Part shown: positions 1-12,113 of the stretch, piece after piece
Layout: every line of letters begins with the position of its first letter
Position numbering within the stretch: position 1 is the stretch's first letter
Source: Leptobrachium leishanense
Lineage: Eukaryota; Chordata; Amphibia; Anura; Megophryidae
Reading direction: 5' to 3'
DNA length: 64,000 bases
Assembly (NCBI GenBank): GCA_009667805.1
Contig: CM019069.1
Coordinates: 55,618,422-55,682,421, forward strand
Notes under the pieces: generated by a model
Database searches by the model: none
Told to the model about the DNA's origin: nothing
What the model saw: only the letters and a program-made list of their open reading frames with translations
Made by a program: the position numbers and the translations under genes

Positions 1-527
1 TTCCATTCAAATTAGTCTTGGACTTGTTGGCAATAAACATCTGGGGTCCAGAGATTGAGATCCCTGGTCTAAAAGTTGCAGCCCATTCCTCGTCACTCTT
101 TATCAACTAACAGTTTAGTGAATAACCTACACGTGTCAAAAAGGAAAGTTTTAAAAAAAAAAACTCCAGAAATTTACATTTTCTAATGTTGTATTTAAGG
201 TTTATTTTCCTGCAGGATACTTCAATTTGGTCCAAATGTACAGCCCGATTGCGTGGGGCTAAATCAGAAGCAATCACCATGGAAACCACTACTTTGTTTG
301 TGCAAATAGATTTCCAGATCACTAAAAGTGACATCAACTTACTTTTCTCCCAGGACCAGGATTCCTTGATCTCTCTCTCCTATAAATCACTTTCCTAATT
401 CTATCTATAATTTTAATTTCCTGTCTGGCAGGCTGTAATTTGTATAATTATATGGTATACAGAGAAAAAAATTTTTTGGATGTTCTATAGGCAAAGAATA
501 ATTTTTTTCCATTCTTGCTTGTTCCAG
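1..527 (+). other. ITGA4: End of ITGA4 intron 1
   Basis: This sequence is AT-rich and has no coding exon. A polypyrimidine stretch and TTCCAG lie just before exon 2. No signal peptide or exon 1 coding sequence is visible, so exon 1 and the promoter lie upstream of the window. No recognisable repeat was seen. Confidence 0.7.
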
Positions 528-649
528 GATTGTAGTCGGGGCTCCAAAAACCAACTGGACTACAAAGGTTAACGTTACTAGCCCTGGTGCTATTTATAAA
601 TGCAGAATTGGAAATAATCCTGATGGCATGTGTGACCTCATGGACTTGG
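528..649 (+). CDS. ITGA4: ITGA4 exon 2: early beta-propeller
   Basis: 122 bp; the first base completes a codon from exon 1 and the last base starts the next codon (40 whole codons between). The acceptor is TTCCAG and the donor GTGAGT. The translation starts IVVGAPKTNWTTKVNVTS and ends near CDLMDLG. The VGAP core is an FG-GAP propeller-blade signature. Two cysteines ten residues apart (KC..., ...MC) match the spacing of the first disulfide of alpha-4. NWT and NVT are possible N-glycosylation sites. PGAIYKCRIG is very close to human alpha-4. The antisense open frame over this region is a shadow. Confidence 0.96.
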
Positions 650-1032
650 GTGAGTTCAGGACAAGGTTGGAGGTGTGTGTGTGTCATATGATAGATATCT
701 ATATATCTAACATAGTACTCTTGTATTTTTTTGTAATGTATAAGGGTAAATGTGTTATTAGTCGCAGATGTAAGAAAGAATTTGTGTGCTGGAGGTTTAG
801 AACCGTGTATCATCCAAATGACATCATGGGGTCATGATAAAAAAGGGGTTAGCCTAAAGCCATGCTGCTGAGTTGATCCTTGTATCCTATGATCGCCTGA
901 TGTAGCACATTTTAATGTAACACATGGTTATATAATGGGTGGATACATTTTACATATTATTGAAGCATTTCACTCAAACACAGATTGAATTCCAAGTCTA
1001 GTGTAAATTTAACCAGAGCTCTGGAACACTTA

Positions 1033-1773
1033 GGCTCGGTTCACACCTCAGCGTTTTACAACGCGATCCTGCACGCTGTAAAACGTTGAGACACGGAAAT
1101 CCCATGATTTCCTATGGGACCCGTTCACACCTGGGCATTTTAGGCTAGGGTCAAACAAAAGCATTTTTACACGCGAACGTAAAAAAGTGCGTCCGAACGC
1201 ATTGACGTATTTTTTCACGGAATACACGACAACGGTCATACGATGCACATTTTCGTGCGTGATTTTTTACGTATCCAAACCAGGAAACTTTGGGTGTCTG
1301 GACGTTATGCTGGCCGGACACGAGCAGGGTCTGACGTCTCCAAATCACACACACACACCGCTAGCGGGCGCAGCGCACTCTGTATGTCCGTACTAGAGGT
1401 TCTGTGTTCTCGAAAAAATGCGTTCATTTTCCACTTGCGTTGCGCGGCCGGACTTTCGTGCGACCGTACTTCGTATATTGGCCGTCATTGCCCGTCATTT
1501 GCTGCTAGTGCGGCCATGATTAAGTGCGCTAGAACGCACGTTAAAAGTGCGCTGGTCTGACCCCAGCCTTCCAGCGTGCAGGAACGCGCTGTAAAATGTC
1601 CTATGCCCAAAGAAGTGCGGGAGCTTCTTTGGGGCCTATTTGCAGCGTGTTCGTTCTGCAGTCTATGGCCATGAACGCGCTGCAATGTGTGTTTTTTTTT
1701 ACGTTTGCGCGATATGCGCGTAAAAAACGCACGTATTGCGCGCGTAAAAAAACATGCAGGTGTGAACCCAGCC
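1033..1773. mobile_element. Harbinger-like MITE family 2, interrupted
   Basis: The ends GGCTCGGTTCACACCT and AGGTGTGAACCCAGCC are inverted, flanked on both sides by TTA (1,030-1,032 and 1,774-1,776). The interior is CpG-rich with GCGTTTTACA/TGTAAAACGC words. A complete family 1 element (1,143-1,568) sits inside. A second copy is at 5,070-5,330. The 3-bp TWA duplication suggests PIF/Harbinger; no transposase is present. Confidence 0.8.
1143..1568 (+). mobile_element. Harbinger-like MITE family 1, nested copy
   Basis: 426 bp, starting GGCTAGGGTCAAAC and ending GGTCTGACCCCAGCC. TTA precedes it; TTC follows (one mismatch). It is inserted in the family 2 element around it, so it is the younger of the two. 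The interior shares CTTCGTATATTGGCCGTCAT and GTCATTTGCTGCTAGTGCGG with the copies at 7,196, 36,169, 49,955 and 62,694. Confidence 0.85.
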
Positions 1774-2002
1774 TTAGGGTCCTATTCCATGGTTGTCGAT
1801 AAAAGTCAGATGCTAATGGAAAAATGGTACACCAGTTGTTAACCACTAATATCCGCATTCCAACCAAGACGCCTGTCAAGATGCTAAGGTTGGCTGGACA
1901 CATTAAAAATTCTTAATGAGATGTTAAAAATTGTGTGGAGCAGAGAAATTAATGGCTGGCACTTCTGAAAGTGGATACATGCAGCTAGCACTAATTAATC
2001 CC

Positions 2003-2475
2003 CTGTGTCTTTATTCCAGCCCTGATGTAAACTTAAACAGAGCCTGAACAACTCCATAGACTTCAAATGCTCAGGGAAATTAACACCAGGGTTTACGTGT
2101 CGCTTTGAGGGTAACACCATCTTTAGGAGGTGTGTTTTGCACATAGACCTTTTCGTTTATTCATGACCTTGGATTAAATCACTATTCTCGCATTATTTTA
2201 TGACTTGCGCGTCGCATGTTCAGTACAGGAGGTGGGAAGTACAATAAGTGAACGCAAGCTGCGAGACACGAAGGTTGGAATGTCATCTTTAATGTCAGGC
2301 AGGAATAGGACATGAAAAAAATGAACTACACCCGCTGTTACGTTGTACTTCTCAAACGCTAAGCTTAACAACAAATGTGGAAGAAGATCTTGGGGTTCTA
2401 TTCCAAACCTGGTGTAAACCTCCCAGAATCATTAAAGTCTGTGGAGTAGGTTTACACCATAATTGGAATAAAGCC
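2003..2475. repeat. Short fold-back repeats (CTATTCCA type), two
   Basis: At about 2,010-2,100 and 2,397-2,475, segments begin near TTATTCCA or CTATTCCA and contain GGTGTAAAC...GTTTACACC in inverted form. The second closes with TTGGAATAAAG. They belong with the elements at 3,650-3,718 and 38,264-38,397. Confidence 0.6.
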
Positions 2476-2621
2476 CTTGGGGTTGTCGCCTCTTCTTGTT
2501 TTGTCACTTTGTACATACTGTAGATTGGATAATGTGTGCAGTAAAGATAAGCTGTAAATTAAGAGGAAGGATATGAGATGACAATTGGTGTAGAGTGTTT
2601 GTGAGTTGCATTGGTTTTTAA

Positions 2622-2916
2622 CCCATTAATGTGTCATGCCATCCTCGTGGTGGGTGGGTCTAAATGCCACGTGATGGCATAGCACACCCCCACTTCCATC
2701 TATGAGCTGCCTCCCGCACATCCACTAGCGACCATGCGCCATTCGCTACCGCGGGATGGCTTAAACTAAAGCTGCCCCCTAAAGCCAATGAGACGAGCAG
2801 CATGTCAGCTGTGCAGGTGGGCCGGAGGAGAGGCCATGGCAGCAGCCAGAAGGAGAGTGCGCCCCGTCGGCTTTTAGACCCACCTGCCAGGCACAACCCA
2901 CCCTGGCAGTAAGGGA
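2622..2916. mobile_element. Possible TTAA-flanked element
   Basis: It is flanked by TTAA on both sides (2,618-2,621; 2,917-2,920). The ends CCCATTAATG and, inverted, TCCCTTACTG are only loosely similar. The interior is GC-rich and open on the minus strand, with no recognisable product. Confidence 0.4.
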
Positions 2917-3649
2917 TTAAGCAAATTCAAACATGAACACACTTTCTATTATTTACAGCATTAAATGGTAGTGTGACTGAATTGCATACCTCGAATTAGT
3001 GGAATTTGTTCTTCCTGGCAAAATGGCAGGGAGCGACTTCCATAATGGTTCCTATCTATGCAGGGATGAACTGACGGTACTTTAGGTCCACGGAGTGTAA
3101 TCATAGTCTTGGGGCCACACCACCATACTGTATCGTTAGGGCTGCTCGCCCCTCCATCTTTCTCCGACTGGCAGCGTCTCTTTTGCTGGACTCTTGCCAG
3201 CAGCCAGCTCTAAGGCACGGCTTCGTGACGTGGACCAATGAGCAGCGCCTGCCGGTTTAAATGCCGGGATTCTTTGCCAAGGTGCCCTGTCATGGTTTCC
3301 ACTTGTCAGATGCGCTCTTAATCCTGTGAATCAGTATACCAATCTTTTTTAGGTTTTCTCCTTTTTGACCATTCTCTAAACGTTACCCCCTGGTGTGTAT
3401 TATTAATCCCTGTGTATCAACTCTTGGCTTCTACGACTCCCCTCTCTGGTTTCTTGATCTCTAGCTTGTATGAGTACGTTGTTTGCTGGTACGACTCCCC
3501 TCTCTTGTCTGACTCTGGCTTTTCCCGTTCCTCTGTGCTATTTGTTAGCTGTTTACCGACTACTCTAAAGACCGGCAGTTCAGGTTGTGATGTGTATTGC
3601 GTGTTGGGATCAGGGTTTCATGGCATGTACCTAAAACTCATTGGCCTCT

Positions 3650-3718
3650 ATTCCAATGTTGGTGTTAACTTATCCAGAGCTGTTGTAAAGTTTTACACCA
3701 ACCTTGGAATAGGGCCCA
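3650..3718. repeat. Fold-back repeat, TGGCCTCTATTCCAA type
   Basis: A ~70-bp near-palindrome: GCCTCTATTCCAATGTTGG at the left, CCAACCTTGGAATAGGGCC at the right, with TGTTGTAAAG in the middle. It is a miniature inverted-repeat element of unknown superfamily. Confidence 0.65.
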
Positions 3719-4614
3719 TTGTAGAGTGAATTGTGAAAGATTGACCAGGACACGTTATATTTAGACCAAAGGAAAGGAAATGTGGGGGAAATTAGTTTTT
3801 ATTTATTTATTTTTATTTTACATTATTCTCGTAGAATTGGTATTGTTCTGATTCATGTAAATTACTTTGACAATAAAAGAACCTGTGTAGAACGGACAGA
3901 TTTGGCTTTAAATGTGTATCATACAAAGGTGTGTTCCGTATAAATAATGTTCTTATGTATATCAATACCCAGAATGTGCGGGTAATTATACTGAATAAGT
4001 GTTCGTAACTTATACACGTAATACTGATCTTTACAGATGTATTAACAATCTATAATATTGTTCAGATGTATTCTGTGTGTAAATGTAGCAATAGGTTGAT
4101 AGTATCAGGATGTGTGGATGCAGAGATGTACATGTGTGGTCTTGCTGAATGTGCTTGAAAGGTTTGCCTTGATCATTGCACGCATGTCAGTAAATGCTTG
4201 TGTCTAATAAATGTCTTTGTGGACAGACAATACGTGTGAAGCTGCAGGTGTGTTTGTAAGATATGTGTGATATATTGGTATGTGCATGGATTGTCTGTGG
4301 GAATGTCAAATTCGCCCATGTTATATAGTCCGTGCCTGTGCATCTCCGCTATATATGGTGTTCTACATTTTTACAGATAGCTTTACCTGTGCTGCCTATC
4401 CATCAATAATGTGCCCAGAAAACATGCTGATCTGTGTATTTTGTAAATAGAATTGCCAGCTCCACCATGTTTCCCTATACATGTCATTTATATATATTTA
4501 TTAGCTGCACATTTATACGTTTTAGTTAATTTGTCTCAAGGAAAACCTGCAGGAGCTGACAGCCTTATTACTCCTAAAGTGTCTTACCCCCCTCCTGTAC
4601 CCATGTCTCTGTTT

Positions 4615-4842
4615 CCTCTATGTCCATCACTCTCACCTTGCAGTCCTCTCCTCCTGTTTCCACCCCCAACCCTTCTAGATTGTGAGTTCCCACGGGAATA
4701 GGACCCTCCTTTCCTCTTGTATCAGTTTATCAAATGTTATTCAGTCTCAATGTATTGTAACCCTGTCTATATCATGCCCATTGTTCAGCGCTGCGGAATA
4801 TGTTGGCGCTATATAAATAAAGAATAATAATAATAATAAATG
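4615..4842 (+). mobile_element. LINE-type 3' tail ending GCGCTATATAAATAA
   Basis: It contains CACTCTCACCTTGCAGTCC, CTAGATTGTGAGTTCCCA and ends GTTGGCGCTATATAAATAA followed by (AAT)n. The same order recurs at 18,060-18,455. These are typical 3' ends of a CR1/L2-clade retroelement or a SINE using its tail. It is non-coding. Confidence 0.7.
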
Positions 4843-5069
4843 TCGAATTAATGGAATTTGTTTCACAGCCGAAGCAAGTTACATTAATTCTATGCAATTA
4901 ATAATGGCTATTCTGCTAGAAAAGGGGGCCTTCCATTTTCCATCCTGTCCATTGTCACAGGATGGAAACCAGAAGACTTTCTACCATTTACAGGCCCTCA
5001 GTCCATGTGTGATGTGATGAAGCTATTCTCCCCTGCCCCCTCTGTCCCTCACACATCCACAGAGAGTAA

Positions 5070-5330
5070 GGCTGGGTTCACACCTGCGCGTTTTTTTTTC
5101 CATGCGCAAACATAAAAAACCGCGTGACCGCGCATTGCAGCGCATTCACAGCTATAGACTGCAGAGTGAACACGCGGCAAATACGCCCCAAAGAAGCTCT
5201 CGTACTTCTTTGGGTGTAGGACATTTTACAGCACGTTCCTGCACACTGTAAAATTCCCAGGTGTGAACATGTCTCGGCGGTTTACAGCGCGCAGGAACGC
5301 GCTGTAAAACACTGAGGTGTGAACCCAGCC
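5070..5330. mobile_element. Harbinger-like MITE family 2
   Basis: 261 bp; the ends GGCTGGGTTCACACCTG and GAGGTGTGAACCCAGCC are inverted, flanked by TAA on both sides. It is CpG-rich inside and is a second copy of the element at 1,033-1,773. Confidence 0.85.
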
Positions 5331-5827
5331 TAAGGGATAAAATCTGGATATATGAGCAGCTCTGCTGCTTGCTCCTCTCTTCCCATGTCCTTGAATCTAA
5401 GATGTTTCACCTGCCATGCTCTCCTCTCCATGTCCCTTGACATTGCAATACCTGGGTGAATAGTCCTGGGGTCCCTGAATCCCAACGATAATCATAAATA
5501 TAGCAGTGATAATGCAACTCCCGGATTAAGAAAAAGATCTATCCCACCCAAGTAGACGGGCAACATTTCATCTCGTAGACTCACTACAAGTCAAAACGTT
5601 GCCTAGTCCACTTGGGTGGAATAAAACTTTCTTCTAAATCCTGGAGATGTAATATCACTAGTGACCCCTCGTTTGTACCTGGTCTGGCTCTCGATTCCTC
5701 TAGTATGATGGCTGCATGTTGGATGTGGTCTGTTTTCATATCTCTGTATCGCGTCTTGTCTCTTGGTTTCTTTTGCATGTTATCCCTTGTATTCTTATGT
5801 ACATATACAGGTCTATTAAAAAAAAAG

Positions 5828-5985
5828 GGGAAACTCAGGAGAATGACTGGAGAAGTGAAAATTCTAGATCAAAATAGTCAAACCAGAAAAATTATCCCAT
5901 TTATCTAACTTTTCCAAATCGGCTATTTGGTCTATATTGTTCTCTTCTCCTGGTTTTCACCTTTCTCTGAATAACCTTGATAGTT
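5828..5985. mobile_element. Diverged TTCAGAGA palindromic element
   Basis: It shares CAGGAGAATGACTGGAGAA, AAACCAGAAAAATT and AAATCGGCTATTT with the palindrome at 12,114-12,295, but its arms have diverged. Confidence 0.6.
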
Positions 5986-6814
5986 ACATGGCAGATCTGT
6001 TTTTTTGGGGGAGTTTTTCTTGTTTTTTTGCATGCACTACCATCATCTTTTACAAAAAAAATGAACAGATCTTTTAGGTCATGTAATGTGAAATGATCTG
6101 GTCATAAGAAATCCTCAAGTGTGGGTTTTACACAATAAATATACCTGGTGGTCCTGCCACCACTATTAGGATTCTTACAGGCTTATTGCAAACAGCACCG
6201 GCGTCTCCACGTTTTAACCGGGCTACAGAGACATTTGATTGGCAGCTTGAGTATTGTTTGAGTTGAATTGAGCTCTCGAGTCATTTCTCCTATATACAGT
6301 ATGTCAATCTGACTTGTTCATAAAAGGGCAAACTAAAAGATACTGGTAATAGTTTTGTATCCGCTCAGAAGGGTGTTTATAAACAACGCATGCATTGCGT
6401 GAACTAGCTGGTTTTCATACACACAATCCTGTACCACTTCTTCTGTTTTGATGTTTTTTTTTTGTTTTAATTATATAAAAATCTGTTCAGGATGTTTTTA
6501 GAATTGCTTTTTGAAATTATTTCACTTCTACTCCACCTCTCTGTGGGCTTCTGATGTAAAAGTTTCATTTCCTTTTTTTCTTTTTTCTTACACTATCACT
6601 TTCAAAGCCACTTCTTTTTTCTTTTTTTCTGCGTTGTGATTATAAATTATTTCCAAACACTAGCACATAAAATCCCTCGTGCAAGCATTTTTTTTAATGC
6701 ACGCTTAGTGTGTCCTCTGCTGAGAAATAAAATTCTTAAGGAGATTTCACTCCTGTCACCTTCGATCGGTGCAAAGAAGCTATAAGGAGTAGTGCTCATG
6801 CACTGTAAAAAGCT

Positions 6815-7020
6815 TTCAACAAACTTTATTTCTACATTACAGCAGCCAGAGAGAGGGCAGAATACAGAGAGAGCTCTGGGGTCACGGTCACCCAATACAG
6901 GGACAAAAGTAAGAGGGTTGGAATTGTTAAAAATCCCTGTACAGTACAGATACAATGTGTTACTGTAACTCCCATGCAGACATTATGCCCTCCGATATAT
7001 ACAGTATATAACATGCTTTT
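6815..7020 (+). repeat. Dispersed repeat, GGGCAGAATACAG family
   Basis: It shares GAGGGCAGAATACAG, GTGGGGTCAC-like, CAGTACAGATACAA and TTACTGTAA with 31,600-31,770 (same strand) and, inverted, with 34,905-35,090. The family is unknown. Confidence 0.65.
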
Positions 7021-7195
7021 GCCCAAAGTTACTATTTTGTTTACAAAATGATGCCAGAACGTTTGAGCACTTAGGACAGCACCAATCCTAATGTGCTTCA
7101 AGTATTTAGGGATAGCTTCCCAAGTTTCATCACTTTGGCTTCATTAATGTCATATCCCATGTTGAACAAAAGTGAACGGGTATTGTGTAAACTTA

Positions 7196-7621
7196 GGCTG
7201 GGGTCAGACCAGCGCATTTTTAACGTGCGTTCTGGCGCACTTAATCACGGCCTCACTAGCAGCAAATGACGGGCAATGACGGCCAATATACGAAGTACGG
7301 TCGCACGAAAGTCCAGCCGCGCAACGCAAGTGGAAAATGAACGCATTTTTTCGAGAACGCAGAACCTCTAGTACGGACGTACAGAGTGCGCTGCGCCCGC
7401 TAGCGGTGTGTGTGCGTGATTTGGAGACGTCAGACCCTGCTCATGTCCGGCCAACATAATGTCCAGACGCAAAAAGTTTCCTGGTTTGGATTCGTAAAAC
7501 ATCACGCACGAACATGCGCATCGTATGACCGTTTTCGCATATTCCGTGAAAAAATACATCAATCCGTTCGGACGCACTTTTTTACGTTCGCGTGTAAAAA
7601 TGCTTTCGTTTGACCCTAGCC
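7196..7621 (-). mobile_element. Harbinger-like MITE family 1
   Basis: 426 bp, flanked by TTA on both sides (7,193-7,195; 7,622-7,624). Minus orientation relative to the copy at 1,143. The ends are GGCTGGGGTCAGACCAGCGC and TTTGACCCTAGCC. It is CpG-dense within AT-rich flanks. Confidence 0.88.
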
Positions 7622-7979
7622 TTAATGGTTCCAATGTTAACCCATGTGGTATTCATTGGTGAACACACGTGATGAGCAGTTCCAAAAACGTTGTTAGAGA
7701 TTTCAAGAAATGGCAAAATAGCAAACTTTGAATAATGCCTATTGGTCCAGTGAATCAAAATAACAGACCTGCAATATTTCTCCCCCCTAAAAAAACCCAC
7801 AATATTTTGAAACTACATACTTACAATGTAATAAAGGCTGAAAACAAAAGACTGTCAAGTGAAGCTCAACTTTCTGCATATCCCTGACTGCTGGTGATCC
7901 AAAACAAGGCAGCAACCCCCACTTTGTGCATTTTCTATCAAATTTCATCCTGGATTAATTCTGTACACTGTAACAACTC

Positions 7980-8075
7980 AATGTTCTTGAACCCAGGACA
8001 TACTTGAAAACCAGAGAAATCTCAATGTATCCTTCCTGGTAAAATCCTTTATAAATAAATAAAATAAAATAAATT
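7980..8075 (+). mobile_element. LINE/SINE 3' tail, TCCTTCCTGGTAAAAT family
   Basis: It contains TGAACCCAGGACATACTTG, then GAGAAATCTCAATGTATCC, TTCCTGGTAAAAT and an A/T-rich (TAAA)n end. It matches the last ~80 bp of the LINE copies at 47,527-48,197 and 60,432-61,154 and of the SINEs. Confidence 0.8.
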
Positions 8076-9159
8076 AATTAATGATCAATGCATTACATAT
8101 TTTAATTCTTATCGCCGTTTATGGCTTATTTTACCAGGACAGCATCTACACCTTCTTTTAAAGGCATCTACTGAATTGGATAAAACAACAGCATAACATC
8201 TTTAAGAGGAAAATTCAATATTTTATTGTTCTTAGCTTAAAAAAAAATTGTAGTTGGTAAAATCTTCTTCCCTCCAGTCGCAGTGGATGACCTTGTGTCC
8301 TTTGCTCACTAAAGATGTTCCCTTTTTATATTGTGACATTTTAGACACCTAATGGCAAGTTCCATCCAAAATATTGGTAGTCTGGCCTGCAGTATAGCCC
8401 ATGACTGTAAAGTGATGTAGAAAATAGTACTCTTGTTTACAACTAATTTGCTTTTGTTTACAAGCATTGCAGATGCCAATTCTTTTTTTTCTGCACTGAA
8501 AATTGTAGACCCATAAATTAGGGAAGCATCTGGTAGACGTGAATCCTTTTCTTTGTTCTTCTACAACCATGTCAGAAGACTGCAGTCTATAATTGACCTG
8601 AACAGTAGACACAGCCAGTTGGACAGTATAAAGGAGCTTTTTATTGGCCTTTAATGGACACAAAATGGCAAGACAATCTTTTATCCCCGTAAAGAAATTT
8701 TATTTTCTGCTATAGAACAAATAAGGATTTTCCCAGTCTATTAATTCTAGAACACGAATGCCGACGCACCAGAGACCTCTAGAACAGGACAATCAATCAC
8801 TTTGTTCAACTGATAGAATACAGGGGATTTAAATCCAAAATGTTACAGCTGACTAAGAATTGTGAAATGTATTATTCTAAAGGGGATAACCAGCCATATA
8901 GCTCTTTTCAAACTATTTCCATTTCAAGCAGTTGGGCTACATAAAGCGGAATGGTTTCATGTGCTGTAGTACCAAATGGTCAGGCGCTTTCCATGGGGTT
9001 TTTGGGGCTACGACTATATTGCTTTGGCTGCTCAACCCCCGCACCATACTATTTTAGGTGCCCATCCTCCACAATACTGGCAACATTCAAGCAGCTGTAG
9101 CGATGTGTTAAAGTTTACTGTGGCAGTACCCATTTTTGGCCACAAGATGGAGACTATCA

Positions 9160-11105
9160 CGACTAAAGACCCTGGACACTTGAACTACATGTCCATGCAT
9201 GCTTTGCGAAGAAACAGGAAGTGGGTGGGTTTGTGGAGAGCTGTACATCCTGCACCTCGTGGAGAACAGGCAGAGCGCGCCAGGGAGTCAAGGAGAGTGG
9301 ATGCACAACGTAAAGAGAGAGACCAAAGATAGGCCGGAGCGCAGACAGAGTGGATCGGGCCTTCAGGATTGACTCACTCAGCTTGCGGGACACAGACCTC
9401 ACCCTCTATGCTATTCAAGTGCAGCTGAAGGAGAGAAGACCCCAGGAGTGAGGAGTACCGCGGTCGATCGAAGCGGGGAGCAGGCGGTAAGCTGGATGAG
9501 TCGCGGCTGACAGACAAGGGCCAGACAACAGATCCGGTGGTCGGCATCCCCCGGCAACATCGAGCGGAGAGGCGTCCTGGGCCAGCCGAATCTCAAGCTT
9601 GCGCTGGATGGGTGAGAGGCCCCAAGGCCGTGTTTAAATAAGAGCGTACGCTGCTGTTTCCTTCTAAAACCCACAGGGCCCCAACTGACTAGTTGAAGAC
9701 ATCGCTAAAGTAAACTCACTGGCCAGTTGAGAAGTACCCGGGTACCCTACACACACAAATACATATCATCTCATGTTCTGGGACTTAACCTGTGCAGGAC
9801 TCATTTTCCTTTTCTGAACCGGGACAAGGGGGCAAAGTTAAAGTTACATTCCGAACATTTTTCCTCTTTTTTTTGTTCCCGCTGCGCGTTCACCGTGATA
9901 CGAGAACTGTGTATTTTATTGTGTCCCGCTACGCGGTTTTTCCTCGAATTTCGTATCTTTTAATTTCTGCTCGGTCGGGATTTTTTCCGAAAATACGAAG
10001 TCCTCGTGTTTTCGTTTCTTTTACCGCTACGCGTTTATCGTGTTACGAAAGTACTGTAAATTTTCCTGCATATACCGTGTCTTAAGAGCTGCAAACCTTT
10101 TAGTAAATCTTTTAAATTGTAAAACTGTCCAGCGTGTTGGAGTATATTTATTCCCTAGTGCGGGGAGACTGACCCGTGGTTCATTTTCAGCGGCTCCTCC
10201 GGGAGTGAGCGCTACACAGCCTTCTGTTTTTATCCACATCTAAAGAGGAAGAGGGTAACAGAAGCTCGGGCTGTCTGATTTAATTTTTACTAGCCCCCCA
10301 CTCAATGACTATGAAGGGTATAGAGTAAAGCCCGTTAATACTGTTTCGTAATTAAGAATATTTGGGTTAACCTCTATGCAGGGTCAAGTAAAACAGGAAC
10401 GCCGTATCTTTACATAACTTGCTCCACATTGTGCGCCATAGATTGGTGTCAGGTTTCTGTTTGTGGAGTTCGGGATGCGAAACAAGCCGTTTTAGAGAAG
10501 ACCCTGTATGTAGCGAGGTATACGGTAAATAATGTAAATGTTCAGTACCTGGCAAGGTAGGCAGAGAGTAGTCGGTGGTACAAGCAGCGGTTCGGTACAT
10601 GGCAAGGCTGGCAGAGAGTAGTCGTGGTACAGGCAGGGGTTCGGTACACGGCAAGATTGGTAGAGAGGTCACAGACAGGTATAATCAGGAAGGGTTGTTT
10701 GAAGGGGAAGGAACAGGACAACCAAGCAATGAGTTTGGGAGAGACTGGGGTTTAAATAGTGTGCCTGTGGGAGTTGAGCCAATCAGGAGAGAATGCTATC
10801 TGGTTACCTGGGGATACTGGGTTCTGATTGGCTGGGATTCCTGGAGTCTTGTTTGGTGACGCCATCTTGGAGGAACCACGTGGGATGCCAAGGCACTCGG
10901 TCGATGTTGCTGGGGATGTACTGTCGCGAAGGAGATCCATGGCGCCGCGGGGGTGAGCAAGTGTCTGGAGGGGCCCCCGGCATGATGTGTTGCCGCTGGG
11001 AGTGATTTCGCCTGGGGGGCAGCCGCCACTGCCGCAAGGGAGGTTGCGGGGAGCCCGGGGTATCGACGAGGGGTCGCAGCTCGAGACCCGGAGGCATGTA
11101 AGCCT
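9160..11105. other. GC-rich composite block, unclassified
   Basis: The base composition rises sharply relative to the flanks, notably 9,230-9,620 and 10,870-11,095. 9,145-9,160 reads CACAAGATGGAGAC, reminiscent of a retroelement 5' leader. 9,880-10,060 has repeated CCGCTACGCG/CGTGTTACGA words. 10,540-10,680 is a ~50-bp tandem repeat. No frame encodes a recognisable domain. It may be the 5' region or LTR of a retroelement; this is inference only. Confidence 0.4.
10536..10680. repeat. ~50-bp tandem repeat, about 3 units
   Basis: The unit contains GGTACATGGCAAGGCTGGCA, GAGAGTAGTCG and GGTACAGGCAGGGGTTC. The copies differ at several positions and the last is shortened. Confidence 0.75.
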
Positions 11106-11159
11106 GCAGGTTTGGTATGACCTGATAATTGGTGTGAATGGGTCAGTAAGATTCACATC

Positions 11160-11525
11160 ATTGTATTGTGTGGGATGTATTTAGAGGACATCACCAGGGG
11201 GTAGATTAGAATTTTTTTTAAGCTCCCTGTCTTATCTTATTCAGCTGCCAGCGCCTATCTAGAGTAGCCTGGATAACAATAGCCTTATCTAAACATTCCC
11301 TCCTAGACCTCATTAACTGGTAAATACTGTATAATATAAAGCACAGTCACAAAGTAAAACTCACCATTATAGTTTGGCAATTGTTCCATCATGGGAAAAA
11401 TGTCCAATTTTTATTTTTCTTTATTACATGTAATTACTTCAGACAAAGAAACAAAAACCAGCAGCATGTGTTCATAGAGTGGTTTTGTTCATAATGCACA
11501 AGTAATCTAGTTACAGTTTATGCAA
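11160..11525 (+). repeat. Dispersed repeat, copy 1 (second at 23,745)
   Basis: It shares GGGATGTATT, GGTAGATTAGAA-like, TCATGGGAAAAAT and GTGGTTTTGTTC.TAATGC.CAAGTAATCT.GTTACAG in the same order with 23,745-24,055. No terminal repeats are visible; it is an unclassified interspersed repeat. Confidence 0.6.
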
Positions 11526-12113
11526 GTGTACCTTTACATTTTATTCCCCAGGAAACACAACCGTTCATTCTATGATTACATAGGACAGATCCTATAAATA
11601 AATAAATAAATAAATAAATAGGACAGATCCATCCTTGCGTAAAGCTTTCAAGTAACAGTAGTGGACACAGAAAGGATTAGTTGGATGCACTAAACCTCCC
11701 CTCTATCCCTATAAGACCGTAACGACACTTGAAGTGGGGTGGTCTTGCCTCCTCCTTGAAGGCTGTCAGTTGGCAGCCATTCTTTTGAACCTCCTAGTTT
11801 TTGGGCCATACTGGAACTTGACACGCAATAGAGCTTTGGCATAGTTTGAGGAGGAGTTGGTGTGTTTAAGTATTGCTCATAATGCTTTTAGTTTTTGGTT
11901 GCTAGCTGCACATGCCCAATTTCTCCACAACACTTCTGCACTGTAAAAAAAAAAAAAAAAATTGAAAAAGGGGGCTAAAAAATACTACTTTTTTTTTTTT
12001 TACTTTAATAAAAGAAAAGGCCGAGGGCAGCGGAATTGAATAAAAATAGCCTTTGCACGGATTTTAAAAAGAATTTGCATATCACATTTTTTTTATCAAA
12101 ATAGAAAACATAC

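Noticed and set aside
448..813. 121-codon antisense frame over exon 2
   Set aside because: A shadow of the ITGA4 exon; no domain of its own.
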